This document shows, in pieces, positions 27,383 through 34,159 of a stretch of DNA of 49,923 nucleotides. The notes below the pieces were generated by a model. It saw only the letters and a program-made list of their open reading frames with translations, made no database searches and was not told where the DNA came from. Within the stretch, counting starts at the first letter, position 1. Each line of letters opens with the position of its first letter. Source of the DNA: an uncultured Formosa sp. (GTDB lineage Bacteria; Bacteroidota; Bacteroidia; Flavobacteriales; Flavobacteriaceae); NCBI GenBank assembly GCA_913052445.1, contig CAJXDP010000007.1, positions 1-49,923 on the forward strand, in the 5' to 3' direction. The position numbers and the translations under genes were made by a program.

Positions 27383-27772
27383 TTAAGTATTCATCTTATA
27401 ACTCTTAAAACTTCCGTCTTGAAAAAAAATGACAATTCTATCAATACCTTCTGAGTTATTAATAATTGAGCTAGTAGGTAGTTGGGTCTCAACTAGAGGC
27501 TTTTCTACTGTAGACTTTTCTACTGTAGACTGGTCAAGGGTATTGTCGCAGTGAAGCTGGCCTTTGCCACTTAATAACCATAAAAGATCAATTTCAGGAA
27601 ATGCATGTAAAACTTTATCTATAAAATCTAAACTAGGTTTATTTCGTCCACTTAAAATATGGGAGATGCTTGAGCGTTGAACGGATATTTTCTCAGCAAA
27701 CGCAGAAGCTGATAATCCATAATGTTTTAAAATTTTTTCAACACGGGAGTTAAATTCAGCAGTATTGATCAT
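27383..27772 (-). CDS. XRE-family helix-turn-helix regulator with tandem STVEK repeat
   Basis: The 129-residue protein has an N-terminal HTH domain (about 8-68). The helix-turn-helix is GLSASAFAEKISVQRSSISHIL in two parts and is followed by SGRNKPSLDFIDKVLHAFPEIDLLWLLSGKG. Residues 82-95 read STVEK STVEK PLVE, a repeat encoded by two identical 15-base units. The C terminus (about 109-129, GIDRIVIFFQDGSFKSYKM) is a conserved short strand-rich segment. It is transcribed divergently from an M14 peptidase gene. Two TTTACA-N2-TGTAAA palindromes lie immediately upstream of its start, so autorepression is likely. Confidence 0.9.
   Translation of the reverse strand: MINTAEFNSRVEKILKHYGLSASAFAEKISVQRSSISHILSGRNKPSLDFIDKVLHAFPEIDLLWLLSGKGQLHCDNTLDQSTVEKSTVEKPLVETQLPTSSIINNSEGIDRIVIFFQDGSFKSYKMNT
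27501..27530. repeat. Perfect 15-base tandem duplication inside the XRE regulator gene
   Basis: TTTTCTACTGTAGAC occurs twice head to tail (27501-27515 and 27516-27530). On the coding strand each unit encodes five residues of the STVEK repeat, so copy number changes keep the frame. A third, diverged unit (PLVE) follows in the protein. Confidence 0.95.
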
Positions 27773-27774
27773 TG

Positions 27775-27788
27775 TTTACAAATGTAAA
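27775..27788. promoter_or_regulatory. Operator-like palindrome 1, TTTACAAATGTAAA, over the regulator's -7 element
   Basis: Perfect half-sites TTTACA and TGTAAA are separated by AA, centred at 27781.5. The site begins 3 bases upstream of the regulator's ATG. On the minus strand it contains the -7 element TACATTTG (27786-27779), so a protein bound here would block both promoter melting and the start-codon region. Confidence 0.7.
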
Positions 27789-27807
27789 AGAGTTTAAGAG
27801 TTACAAA
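27779..27807 (-). promoter_or_regulatory. Promoter of the XRE regulator gene, probably leaderless
   Basis: On the minus strand TTTG (27807-27804) and TACATTTG (27786-27779) are 17 bases apart. Only 6 bases separate the -7 box from the ATG (27772), so transcription would start at or next to the start codon. Both elements lie inside palindromes 1 and 2. Confidence 0.55.
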
Positions 27808-27813
27808 TGTAAA
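27800..27813. promoter_or_regulatory. Operator-like palindrome 2, GTTACAAATGTAAA
   Basis: Same motif as palindrome 1 with one mismatch in the outermost base; flanked as GTTACAAATGTAAAC. Its centre is 25 bases from that of palindrome 1, close to two and a half helical turns. It covers the -33 element of the regulator's promoter. Confidence 0.6.
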
Positions 27814-28009
27814 CTTTAATCCATAATTTGCAAAAAAGAAGTTTAAAATATTAATTAATATCCAAAAAAAAGGTTTAGTTAAATTATTTTAAATTACTGA
27901 TTGTTAGTTTTTAGTGAATTATATAATGATATATTAAAATTTTTAATTTGACTTGTTAAAATGATGATATATTTATGCTAAACTTGTAGATAATTATAAT
28001 TTATTATTG

Positions 28010-28023
28010 TTTACAATTGTAAA
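28010..28023. promoter_or_regulatory. Operator-like palindrome 3, TTTACAATTGTAAA
   Basis: A perfect 14-base palindrome centred at 28016.5 on the peptidase side of the spacer. It contains TTG (28017-28019), the best candidate for the -33 element of the peptidase promoter, but no -7 consensus. Its symmetry is therefore not explained by a promoter box. Confidence 0.7.
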
Positions 28024-28043
28024 ACCAATAATGTTTACATTTG
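28017..28043 (+). promoter_or_regulatory. Promoter of the M14 peptidase gene
   Basis: TTG at 28017-28019 and TACATTTG at 28036-28043 are 16 bases apart, slightly short but otherwise matching the Bacteroidota type. The expected leader is about 12 bases to the ATG at 28062. Both elements lie inside palindromes 3 and 4. Confidence 0.5.
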
Positions 28044-28047
28044 TATT
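28034..28047. promoter_or_regulatory. Operator-like palindrome 4, TTTACATTTGTATT
   Basis: The left half-site TTTACA is perfect and the right half has TGTATT instead of TGTAAA. Its centre is 24 bases from palindrome 3, and it overlaps the -7 element of the peptidase promoter, mirroring the arrangement at the regulator end. Confidence 0.55.
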
Positions 28048-28061
28048 ATATCAGTAAACCT

Positions 28062-29228
28062 ATGTTTAATTCCACTTTTTTTTTATCTCAATACAAGTCT
28101 TTAAAAGCACAGTCATTAAGGTCTAGGCATATATCAAATTTAGATATTGAACCACTGATGGAGTTATTTTCTGATAAATTTGATGTTAGTATTTTAGGAA
28201 ATTCAGAAGCAGGACTTCCTATTCGAGCAGTTAAAATAGGCTCAGGTTCGAAACGGATTTTGATTTGGTCTCAAATGCATGGCAATGAAAGCACTACTAC
28301 AAAGGCACTCTTTGATCTTTTTAATTACTTAGAACTAGACGATTTTAAATCATTCTTAAGCACTTTTTCATTTTTTATCATACCAATACTAAATCCTGAT
28401 GGCGCACTTGCTTACACACGTTTAAATCACCATCAAGTAGACTTAAACAGAGATGCTATAAATAAGTCTCAAATTGAAAGTAAAGTTTTAAGTTCTGCTT
28501 TTGATAATTTTAAGCCTCATTATTGTTTTAATTTACATGGTCAGCGTACTATATTTAGTGTTGGAAGAACTAATAAATCTTCAGTAATGAGCTTCTTATC
28601 TCCTTCTGAAAATGTAGAACGTGATGTTACAAATACCCGTAAAAAGTCGATGTCAATTATCAATTCTATAAATCGTGTACTGCAAATATATTTACCGAAT
28701 CAAATTGGACGTTACGAAGATGATTTTAACCCAAACTGTGTTGGAGACCAATTCCAAACTCAAGGAGTTCCAACAGTACTTTTTGAAGCAGGACACTATC
28801 CTAACGATTACAACAGAGAAGAAACTCGTAAATATACTGCGCTATCTCTTTTTACAGCTCTTGATTATATTTCAAACAATGAAATCAACGGACATGACTT
28901 TATTGATTATTTTCAAATTCCAGAAAATAAGAGATTATTTAACGATGTTATTGTTAGAAATGCAATAATAGATATTAGTAATCCAACTCACTTTTGTGAT
29001 ATAGGCATTCAGAATACAGAAGTTTTGAATAAAAGCGGGATTATATTTAAACCCACGATCAGTATTATTGGAGATTTATCAGAAAAACATGGGCATTTTG
29101 AAATTGACGCGAATTATAAGCTTGTATCCCATCCAGATTTCCCTAAATTATCGGAAAACTACGAAATCGATTTCTTATTAGTAGATTCTTCTAAAATACA
29201 CCTATTTGATAAAAATAATTTAACATAA
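28062..29228 (+). CDS. M14-family zinc carboxypeptidase-like protein, no signal peptide
   Basis: The 388-residue protein has the M14 metallocarboxypeptidase core. The zinc ligands are H73 and E76 in QMHGNES and H159 in NLHGQR. NPDG (111-114) and LNHHQVDLNRD complete the substrate pocket, and the catalytic glutamate is E242 in VLFEAGHYPNDY. The core ends near residue 265; about 120 further residues are not assigned. There is no signal peptide, unlike most secreted carboxypeptidases, so a cytosolic peptidase or amidase acting on small peptides or amide conjugates is likely. I use the ATG at 28062; a TTG frame start at 28041 lies inside the operator. It is controlled from the shared spacer with the XRE gene. 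Confidence 0.85.
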   Translation: MFNSTFFLSQYKSLKAQSLRSRHISNLDIEPLMELFSDKFDVSILGNSEAGLPIRAVKIGSGSKRILIWSQMHGNESTTTKALFDLFNYLELDDFKSFLSTFSFFIIPILNPDGALAYTRLNHHQVDLNRDAINKSQIESKVLSSAFDNFKPHYCFNLHGQRTIFSVGRTNKSSVMSFLSPSENVERDVTNTRKKSMSIINSINRVLQIYLPNQIGRYEDDFNPNCVGDQFQTQGVPTVLFEAGHYPNDYNREETRKYTALSLFTALDYISNNEINGHDFIDYFQIPENKRLFNDVIVRNAIIDISNPTHFCDIGIQNTEVLNKSGIIFKPTISIIGDLSEKHGHFEIDANYKLVSHPDFPKLSENYEIDFLLVDSSKIHLFDKNNLT

Positions 29229-29256
29229 TAACATTTTTAATAAATTAAAAATGTTA
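29229..29256. terminator. Perfect 12-base inverted repeat between the peptidase and Lrp genes
   Basis: TAACATTTTTAA (29229-29240) and TTAAAAATGTTA (29245-29256) form a perfect stem with a TAAA loop, starting directly after the peptidase stop codon. It is very AT-rich and has no long T-run after it. It may be a terminator, or an operator for the Lrp-type gene that begins 40 bases further on. Confidence 0.4.
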
Positions 29257-29296
29257 AATTTAAACTTTTAATGAAAATAAACTAAAATTTTTAAAA

Positions 29297-29776
29297 GTGG
29301 CAAAAGTCAAACTAGACGACATTGATCATCAAATCCTAGATATGCTGATTGATAATACCAGAATTCCATTTACAGATATTGCAAAAAAATTATTAATCTC
29401 AGCCGGAACAGTTCATGTGAGAGTTAAAAAAATGGAAGATGCAAAGATAATTAAGGGTTCTTCATTAACTATTGATTATCAAAAACTTGGATATTCATTT
29501 ATAGCCTATGTTGGAGTTTTTTTACAAAACACTTCTCAAACTAAATTTGTTTTAGAGCGTATTTACCAAATACCTCATGTAACTGTTGCACACATTACCA
29601 CAGGAAAATTTAACATCTTTTGTAAAATTCGTGCAAAAAGTACAACACATGCAAAAGAAATTATCTTCAAATTAGATGACATTGAAGGAGTTTACCGTAC
29701 TGAGACTATGATTTCTTTAGAAGAAAGTATTAATGATAAGAAACGCTTAATGCATTCTATATTTAATGATATGTAA
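29297..29776 (+). CDS. Lrp/AsnC family transcriptional regulator (second copy)
   Basis: The 159-residue protein starts with GTG and reads MAKVKLDDIDHQILDMLIDN. A winged helix-turn-helix (about 6-62) is followed by a RAM domain with VAHITTGKFNIFCKIRA and a C-terminal ETMISLEESINDKKRLMHSIF tail. It is distinct from the regulator at 7964 and belongs to a well-conserved flavobacterial Lrp type. Targets are not shown by the sequence. It follows the peptidase gene and converges with aroB (5 bases between stops); proline dehydrogenase and alanine dehydrogenase genes are close by and would be sensible amino acid targets. Confidence 0.92.
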   Translation: MAKVKLDDIDHQILDMLIDNTRIPFTDIAKKLLISAGTVHVRVKKMEDAKIIKGSSLTIDYQKLGYSFIAYVGVFLQNTSQTKFVLERIYQIPHVTVAHITTGKFNIFCKIRAKSTTHAKEIIFKLDDIEGVYRTETMISLEESINDKKRLMHSIFNDM

Positions 29777-29781
29777 TTTTT

Positions 29782-30855
29782 TTATTGTTTTGAGGCATAA
29801 TAGTCAAATGCTTCAAATATCACATCATTATCAACAATCATATCTACTTTACATTTTCCAATAGATTCAATTAGAGAATATTTAACTTCTCCGTGTGAAT
29901 TCTTTTTATCATACTTCAAAAGTTCAATTATTAATTTTTTGTCCTTTGTATCAAACTCAACACATCCATACATTTTTGTAAATACTTTTTTGATTTTTAA
30001 TAGTTCTTTATTAGTTAATCCGCAATATTTAGTAGACAAGTAAGCTTCAATTACCATTCCAGCCGCGATTGCTTCGCCGTGAAGTAATGTTTTTTTTGTT
30101 TTATTTTCAAGACAATATGATTCAATGGCATGTCCTATAGTATGTCCGAAATTTAATTGCTTACGCTCGCCTAATTCATTTGGATCTCTAGTCACTACTT
30201 CATTTTTTATAATAATGGATTCGTGAATTAATGCTCCTAAGCCACTTAACTTTAAATGTGATAAACCATCCAGGCGGTTCCAATAATTAGCATCTTTTAT
30301 TAAGCCATGCTTCAGCATTTCTGCCATCCCTGACCTCATTTCATCTATTGATAATGTTTTTAAAAATGAGGTGTCAATTAGTACCATTTCAGAGAAATTA
30401 ATAACACCTACTTGATTTTTAAGACTTCCTAGATCTACTCCTGTTTTTCCTCCCACTGAAGCATCAACCATGGCAAGTAGGCTTGTAGGCACGTTGATAA
30501 AGCTAATCCCACGTTTAAAAGCGGATGCTACAAAACCCCCTAAGTCGGTAACTACGCCTCCTCCAAGATTTATTAACAATGATTTACGATCGGCTTCTAA
30601 CTCCGTAAGAGTATGCCATACTTGTGTACAGGTATCTATTGTTTTATTAAGTTCACCCGCTTCCATTTCGATGATTTCAAATTCTGAGAAATAACTAATA
30701 TTTGATAAGAATTTAGGAAGACAATAATTGTGAGTATTAGAATCTACTAAAATGAATATTTTACTAAAATTAGAGTGTTCTAAATATGAATCAAGCTCTT
30801 CATAACAGTGTTCATTAAAGTGAATTGAGTAGGCCTCAGATTCTATAGATTTCAT
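29782..30855 (-). CDS. aroB: 3-dehydroquinate synthase
   Basis: The NAD- and metal-dependent enzyme makes 3-dehydroquinate from DAHP, step two of the shikimate pathway. The 357-residue protein shows the NAD-binding GGGVVTDLGGFVASAFKRGI segment (about 98-117), NVPTSLLAMVDASVGGKTGVD in two parts with the catalytic lysine, and metal ligands in the NFGHTIGHAIE segment (about 236-246) and in LLHGEAIAAGM. It is a single gene, divergent from proline dehydrogenase with 99 bases between the starts. No other aromatic biosynthesis genes are here. Confidence 0.96.
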   Translation of the reverse strand: MKSIESEAYSIHFNEHCYEELDSYLEHSNFSKIFILVDSNTHNYCLPKFLSNISYFSEFEIIEMEAGELNKTIDTCTQVWHTLTELEADRKSLLINLGGGVVTDLGGFVASAFKRGISFINVPTSLLAMVDASVGGKTGVDLGSLKNQVGVINFSEMVLIDTSFLKTLSIDEMRSGMAEMLKHGLIKDANYWNRLDGLSHLKLSGLGALIHESIIIKNEVVTRDPNELGERKQLNFGHTIGHAIESYCLENKTKKTLLHGEAIAAGMVIEAYLSTKYCGLTNKELLKIKKVFTKMYGCVEFDTKDKKLIIELLKYDKKNSHGEVKYSLIESIGKCKVDMIVDNDVIFEAFDYYASKQ

Positions 30856-30898
30856 AGTTATTTATATCATAGATTACAAGTGTGAAATTAAGTAGAAA

Positions 30899-30933
30899 TT
30901 TGCAAATAATGTAATTAGTATTAAATATATTTG
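30899..30933 (+). promoter_or_regulatory. Promoter of the proline dehydrogenase gene
   Basis: TTTG at 30899-30902 and TATATTTG at 30926-30933 are 23 bases apart, at the long end for Bacteroidota promoters. The leader would be about 15 bases before the ATG at 30955. Confidence 0.5.
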
Positions 30934-30954
30934 TTTCGCTTTTAATTCATATTT

Positions 30955-32121
30955 ATGAGTATTGATTTTAATAATACTAAAGTTGCATTTCACTTAAAGT
31001 CGGATTCCGAACTAGAGCGTGCCTATTTTTTGTTTAAAATGATTTCTATAGAACCTCTAGTTAAAATAGGGGCCACCGCTACTAATTTTGCTTTAAAGGC
31101 GCATCTTCCTATTGAGGGTTTAATTAGATCTACTGTGTTCGATCACTTTTGTGGAGGAGTTAGTGAATTTGATTGTATTCCTAAAATTGCTGAAATGCAT
31201 AAGAGTGGGGTCTATAGTGTTCTTGATTACTCTGTAGAAGGGAAAGAAGATGAGATTCAATTTGACTTGGCTCTTAAAAAAACATTAGAATTAATTTTAT
31301 TCTCTAAAAGTAATGACTCCATGCCGATTGCGGTTTTTAAACCTACCGGTTTCGGTCGTTCTGAAATTTATCAAAAAATAAGTGAAAAAACAAAGTTAAC
31401 TCCTTCTGAGTTTGAAGAATGGTTACGAATCAAGCAACGTTTTAATTTGGTTTGTGCTTCAGGAAAGTTAAATAATATTAAAATCCTTATTGATGCTGAA
31501 GAAAGTTGGATTCAAGAGTCTGTTGATGATTTGATTTTAGAAATGATGCAACAATATAATAAAGAATCTGTTATTGTATATAATACGCTTCAAACTTATC
31601 GTTCGGATCGTCTAGACTATTTAAAGCAAATTCATTTAACTTCTAAAAAGTTAAATTTCAAGCTAGGTTTCAAAGTGGTTCGAGGAGCTTACATGGAAAA
31701 AGAACGTTTAAGGGCTTCTGAGTTAGGATATAAATCTCCTATTTGTGAAACGAAGTACATTACGGACACCCTGTTCAATGATACACTAATATTTATCTTA
31801 GATAACCTTAATCAAATTCACCCTTTTATCGGGACTCACAATGAGGAAAGTACGACTTTGGCAATTCATTTAATGGCACAAGCTAAAATCACTAATAACG
31901 ATCCAAGGGTTTGGTTTGGACAACTTTACGGCATGAGTGACCATATAAGCTATAACTTAGCAGATAAAGGCTATAATGTTGCTAAATACGTGCCTTTTGG
32001 ACCAGTCAAGGATGTCATACCTTACTTAATAAGGCGAGCTGAAGAGAATACTTCAGTAGCTGGACAAACTTCAAGAGAACTTTCGCTAATTAAAAAAGAA
32101 AGAAAACGTCGAAAGTTCTAA
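30955..32121 (+). CDS. Proline dehydrogenase
   Basis: The FAD enzyme oxidises proline to pyrroline-5-carboxylate. The 388-residue protein is a stand-alone PRODH barrel. FKVVRGAYMEKERLRASELGY (arginine and tyrosine contacts) lies near residue 240, FIGTHNEES near 285, VWFGQLYGMSDHIS near 320, and the substrate arginines in YVPFGPVKDVIPYLIRRAEEN near 345-362. The following P5C dehydrogenase domain of PutA is absent, and no separate P5C dehydrogenase gene is in the window. The TAA stop interlocks with the stop of the opposite gene by 4 bases. Confidence 0.95.
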   Translation: MSIDFNNTKVAFHLKSDSELERAYFLFKMISIEPLVKIGATATNFALKAHLPIEGLIRSTVFDHFCGGVSEFDCIPKIAEMHKSGVYSVLDYSVEGKEDEIQFDLALKKTLELILFSKSNDSMPIAVFKPTGFGRSEIYQKISEKTKLTPSEFEEWLRIKQRFNLVCASGKLNNIKILIDAEESWIQESVDDLILEMMQQYNKESVIVYNTLQTYRSDRLDYLKQIHLTSKKLNFKLGFKVVRGAYMEKERLRASELGYKSPICETKYITDTLFNDTLIFILDNLNQIHPFIGTHNEESTTLAIHLMAQAKITNNDPRVWFGQLYGMSDHISYNLADKGYNVAKYVPFGPVKDVIPYLIRRAEENTSVAGQTSRELSLIKKERKRRKF

Positions 32122-32477
32122 AGAACAATAAGTGTCTTTATTCTAACAATTGTTGTGCAATTATCAACAATAAGGTCATATTTTTCACCCTCAACATAAT
32201 AGGTTCTACACGGAAGTGATTTAGTATCGCTTTTGCCAAAATTAATATCTGCATTTTTAAATATTGAATGCAATGTTAAAGTGTCAATTATTTTAGAGTT
32301 CAACTGTAATTGAACAGACTCTGAGTATTGAGGTTTTTTTGTTTGTATATTTTTTAAAACACGAGCATCAGGTCCGTACGAACAACTAGTTCTTTTTCCA
32401 CTCAAGAAAAACATCAAAAAAACTAGTCCTATCGAAAATCCCCCCATGTAGAAACCAAAACGATGAACAATTTTCAT
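32118..32477 (-). CDS. Small membrane-anchored protein (DUF4258-like)
   Basis: The 119-residue protein has one N-terminal hydrophobic segment (about 9-26, FYMGGFSIGLVFLMFFLSG) and a soluble part of about 90 residues with cysteines at C32, C88 and near C105. The GKSDTKSLPCRTYYVEGEKYDLIVDNC stretch recalls Bacteroidota DUF4258 proteins. It is probably anchored in the inner membrane facing the periplasm. It is 9 bases downstream of the alanine dehydrogenase gene and likely the last gene of the porX-tsaE-ald run. No function is assigned. Confidence 0.65.
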   Translation of the reverse strand: MKIVHRFGFYMGGFSIGLVFLMFFLSGKRTSCSYGPDARVLKNIQTKKPQYSESVQLQLNSKIIDTLTLHSIFKNADINFGKSDTKSLPCRTYYVEGEKYDLIVDNCTTIVRIKTLIVL

Positions 32478-32486
32478 AAAATAATT

Positions 32487-33686
32487 TTAAAATATTAAAA
32501 GATTAGCATCTGTGTAGTCTAAATCAAACCAATCTGCTATATATTTATTGGTTAAAACGCCGTGGTAAAAGTACAATCCATTTTTTAATCCTTTGTCAAA
32601 TCTTAAAGAATTTTCAACACCACCATCTTCTGCAATTTTCAGAAGGTAAGGAGTGAAGATATTACTTATTGAGACCGAAGAGGTTCTAGCATACCTAGCA
32701 GGTATATTAGGAACACAATAATGTATGATATCGTGCTTAACAAATGTGGGGTTTTTGTGGGATGTTACTTCACTAGTTTCAAAACACCCGCCCATATCAA
32801 TACTAACGTCTATAATAATGGCACCTGACTTCATTTGCTCTACAACCGTTTCATCTACTACAATAGGAGCTCTATTATTTCCTTTTACTGCTCCAATGGC
32901 AACGTCACAACGCATTAATGCTTTTTGAAGGTTTTTGGGCTGCATTGTAGAAGTATATATAGATCTTCCTAAATTTGACTGTAAGTTGCGAAGTTTGGTT
33001 ATTGAACTATCAAAAACACGAACATTGGCTCCTAAACCTATAGCGGACCTTGTTGCAAATTCACCAACGGTTCCTGCACCTATTATTACAACCTCTGTAG
33101 GAGGTACTCCACTAATATTTCCAAACATAAGTCCATTACCTTCATTTGTAATTGACATAATTTCTGAGGCAATTAAAATACAAGCAGATCCTGTAATTTC
33201 GCTTAATTGACGTACAGCAGGAAACGCGCCATCTTGATCTTTAATAAATTCAAACCCTAAAGCCGTAATACGTTTTTCAGAAAGCTTTTTGAAGTAATCT
33301 TTTTGCTGTATTTTTATTTGAACTGCTGAAATAAGAAGTGCATTTGAGTTTAAAAGTTCAATTTCTTCTAATGTTGGTGGTTCAACTTTAAGTATAATTG
33401 AGCACCCAAATACTTTTGCTCTGTCTTCAACTATTTCTGCCCCAGATTCACTGTATTCATGATCATTAAAACTCGCATTATCACCAGCTCCAGACTCAAT
33501 CAAAACACGGTGCCCATTGTTTGTCAAGGCAGATACTGCATCAGGAGTAAGACAAACTCTTTTTTCTTGAAAAGAGTTTTCCTTAGGTATCCCAATAAAT
33601 AAGGACGATTTATCTTTGGTAATTTCTAAAGTCTCTTCTTTTGGAAGTAATTGTTCTCTGGTAAAAGGTGAAATAGGTTTGTCCAT
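32487..33686 (-). CDS. ald: Alanine dehydrogenase (AlaDH/transhydrogenase family)
   Basis: The 399-residue protein has the AlaDH/PNT N-terminal domain starting at GIPKENSFQEKRVCLTPDAVSAL (about 32-54, with the substrate arginine and lysine). The NAD-binding motif VVIIGAGTVGEFATRSA lies near residue 200 and the DVSIDMGGCFETS segment near 297. It should interconvert L-alanine and pyruvate with NAD. An N-terminal extension of about 30 residues compared with the 370-residue classical enzymes is present; this looks like the usual Bacteroidota form. The beta-subunit features of transhydrogenase are missing, so alanine dehydrogenase is preferred. It is downstream of tsaE by 29 bases. Confidence 0.85.
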   Translation of the reverse strand: MDKPISPFTREQLLPKEETLEITKDKSSLFIGIPKENSFQEKRVCLTPDAVSALTNNGHRVLIESGAGDNASFNDHEYSESGAEIVEDRAKVFGCSIILKVEPPTLEEIELLNSNALLISAVQIKIQQKDYFKKLSEKRITALGFEFIKDQDGAFPAVRQLSEITGSACILIASEIMSITNEGNGLMFGNISGVPPTEVVIIGAGTVGEFATRSAIGLGANVRVFDSSITKLRNLQSNLGRSIYTSTMQPKNLQKALMRCDVAIGAVKGNNRAPIVVDETVVEQMKSGAIIIDVSIDMGGCFETSEVTSHKNPTFVKHDIIHYCVPNIPARYARTSSVSISNIFTPYLLKIAEDGGVENSLRFDKGLKNGLYFYHGVLTNKYIADWFDLDYTDANLLIF

Positions 33687-33715
33687 AGCCTGTTATTAAA
33701 ATAACTAATTTACAA

Positions 33716-34159
33716 TTATTTTTTTGAGAATCCTGTAGAAAGTTTTTTTTCCGATATTTTAAGAATTCTCCCTCCGTCTTCAGCTATTAATAGGTTTATT
33801 ATAGATACATGCTCAGGAAATAAAGAATTAACTTTGTCAGGCCATTCAATAAAATTCCAGTGTTCAGACCCAAAATAATCCTCAATCCCCATATCTAAGG
33901 CTTCATATTGATCAGCGATTCTGTAAAAATCAAAATGATAAACAATATCATTTGTTACTTCATATTCGTTAACAATCGAAAATGTGGGACTAGAGATTTC
34001 ACCAGCTCCTCCGAGTTCTTTAACGATTGCGCTTATTAAGGTTGTTTTACCACTACCCATTTCTCCGTAAAACAAAATATTTTTCGATTTGACTTGATTT
34101 AGGATTGTCTTGGCAGTACGCGACAAGTCCTTTATTTTGTAATGAATACTTTTGCTCAT
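33716..34159 (-). CDS. tsaE: tRNA threonylcarbamoyladenosine biosynthesis ATPase TsaE
   Basis: TsaE is the ATPase partner of TsaB/TsaD in forming t6A37 in tRNA. The 147-residue protein has Walker A GEMGSGKT (32-39), the ISSPTFSIVNEY segment (about 56-67), a HFDFYRI stretch (about 74-80) with the conserved aspartate, and FIEWPDKV near residue 104. Length is typical. It begins directly after the porX stop (adjacent bases, 34159/34160), so the two are almost certainly co-transcribed. Confidence 0.95.
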   Translation of the reverse strand: MSKSIHYKIKDLSRTAKTILNQVKSKNILFYGEMGSGKTTLISAIVKELGGAGEISSPTFSIVNEYEVTNDIVYHFDFYRIADQYEALDMGIEDYFGSEHWNFIEWPDKVNSLFPEHVSIINLLIAEDGGRILKISEKKLSTGFSKK

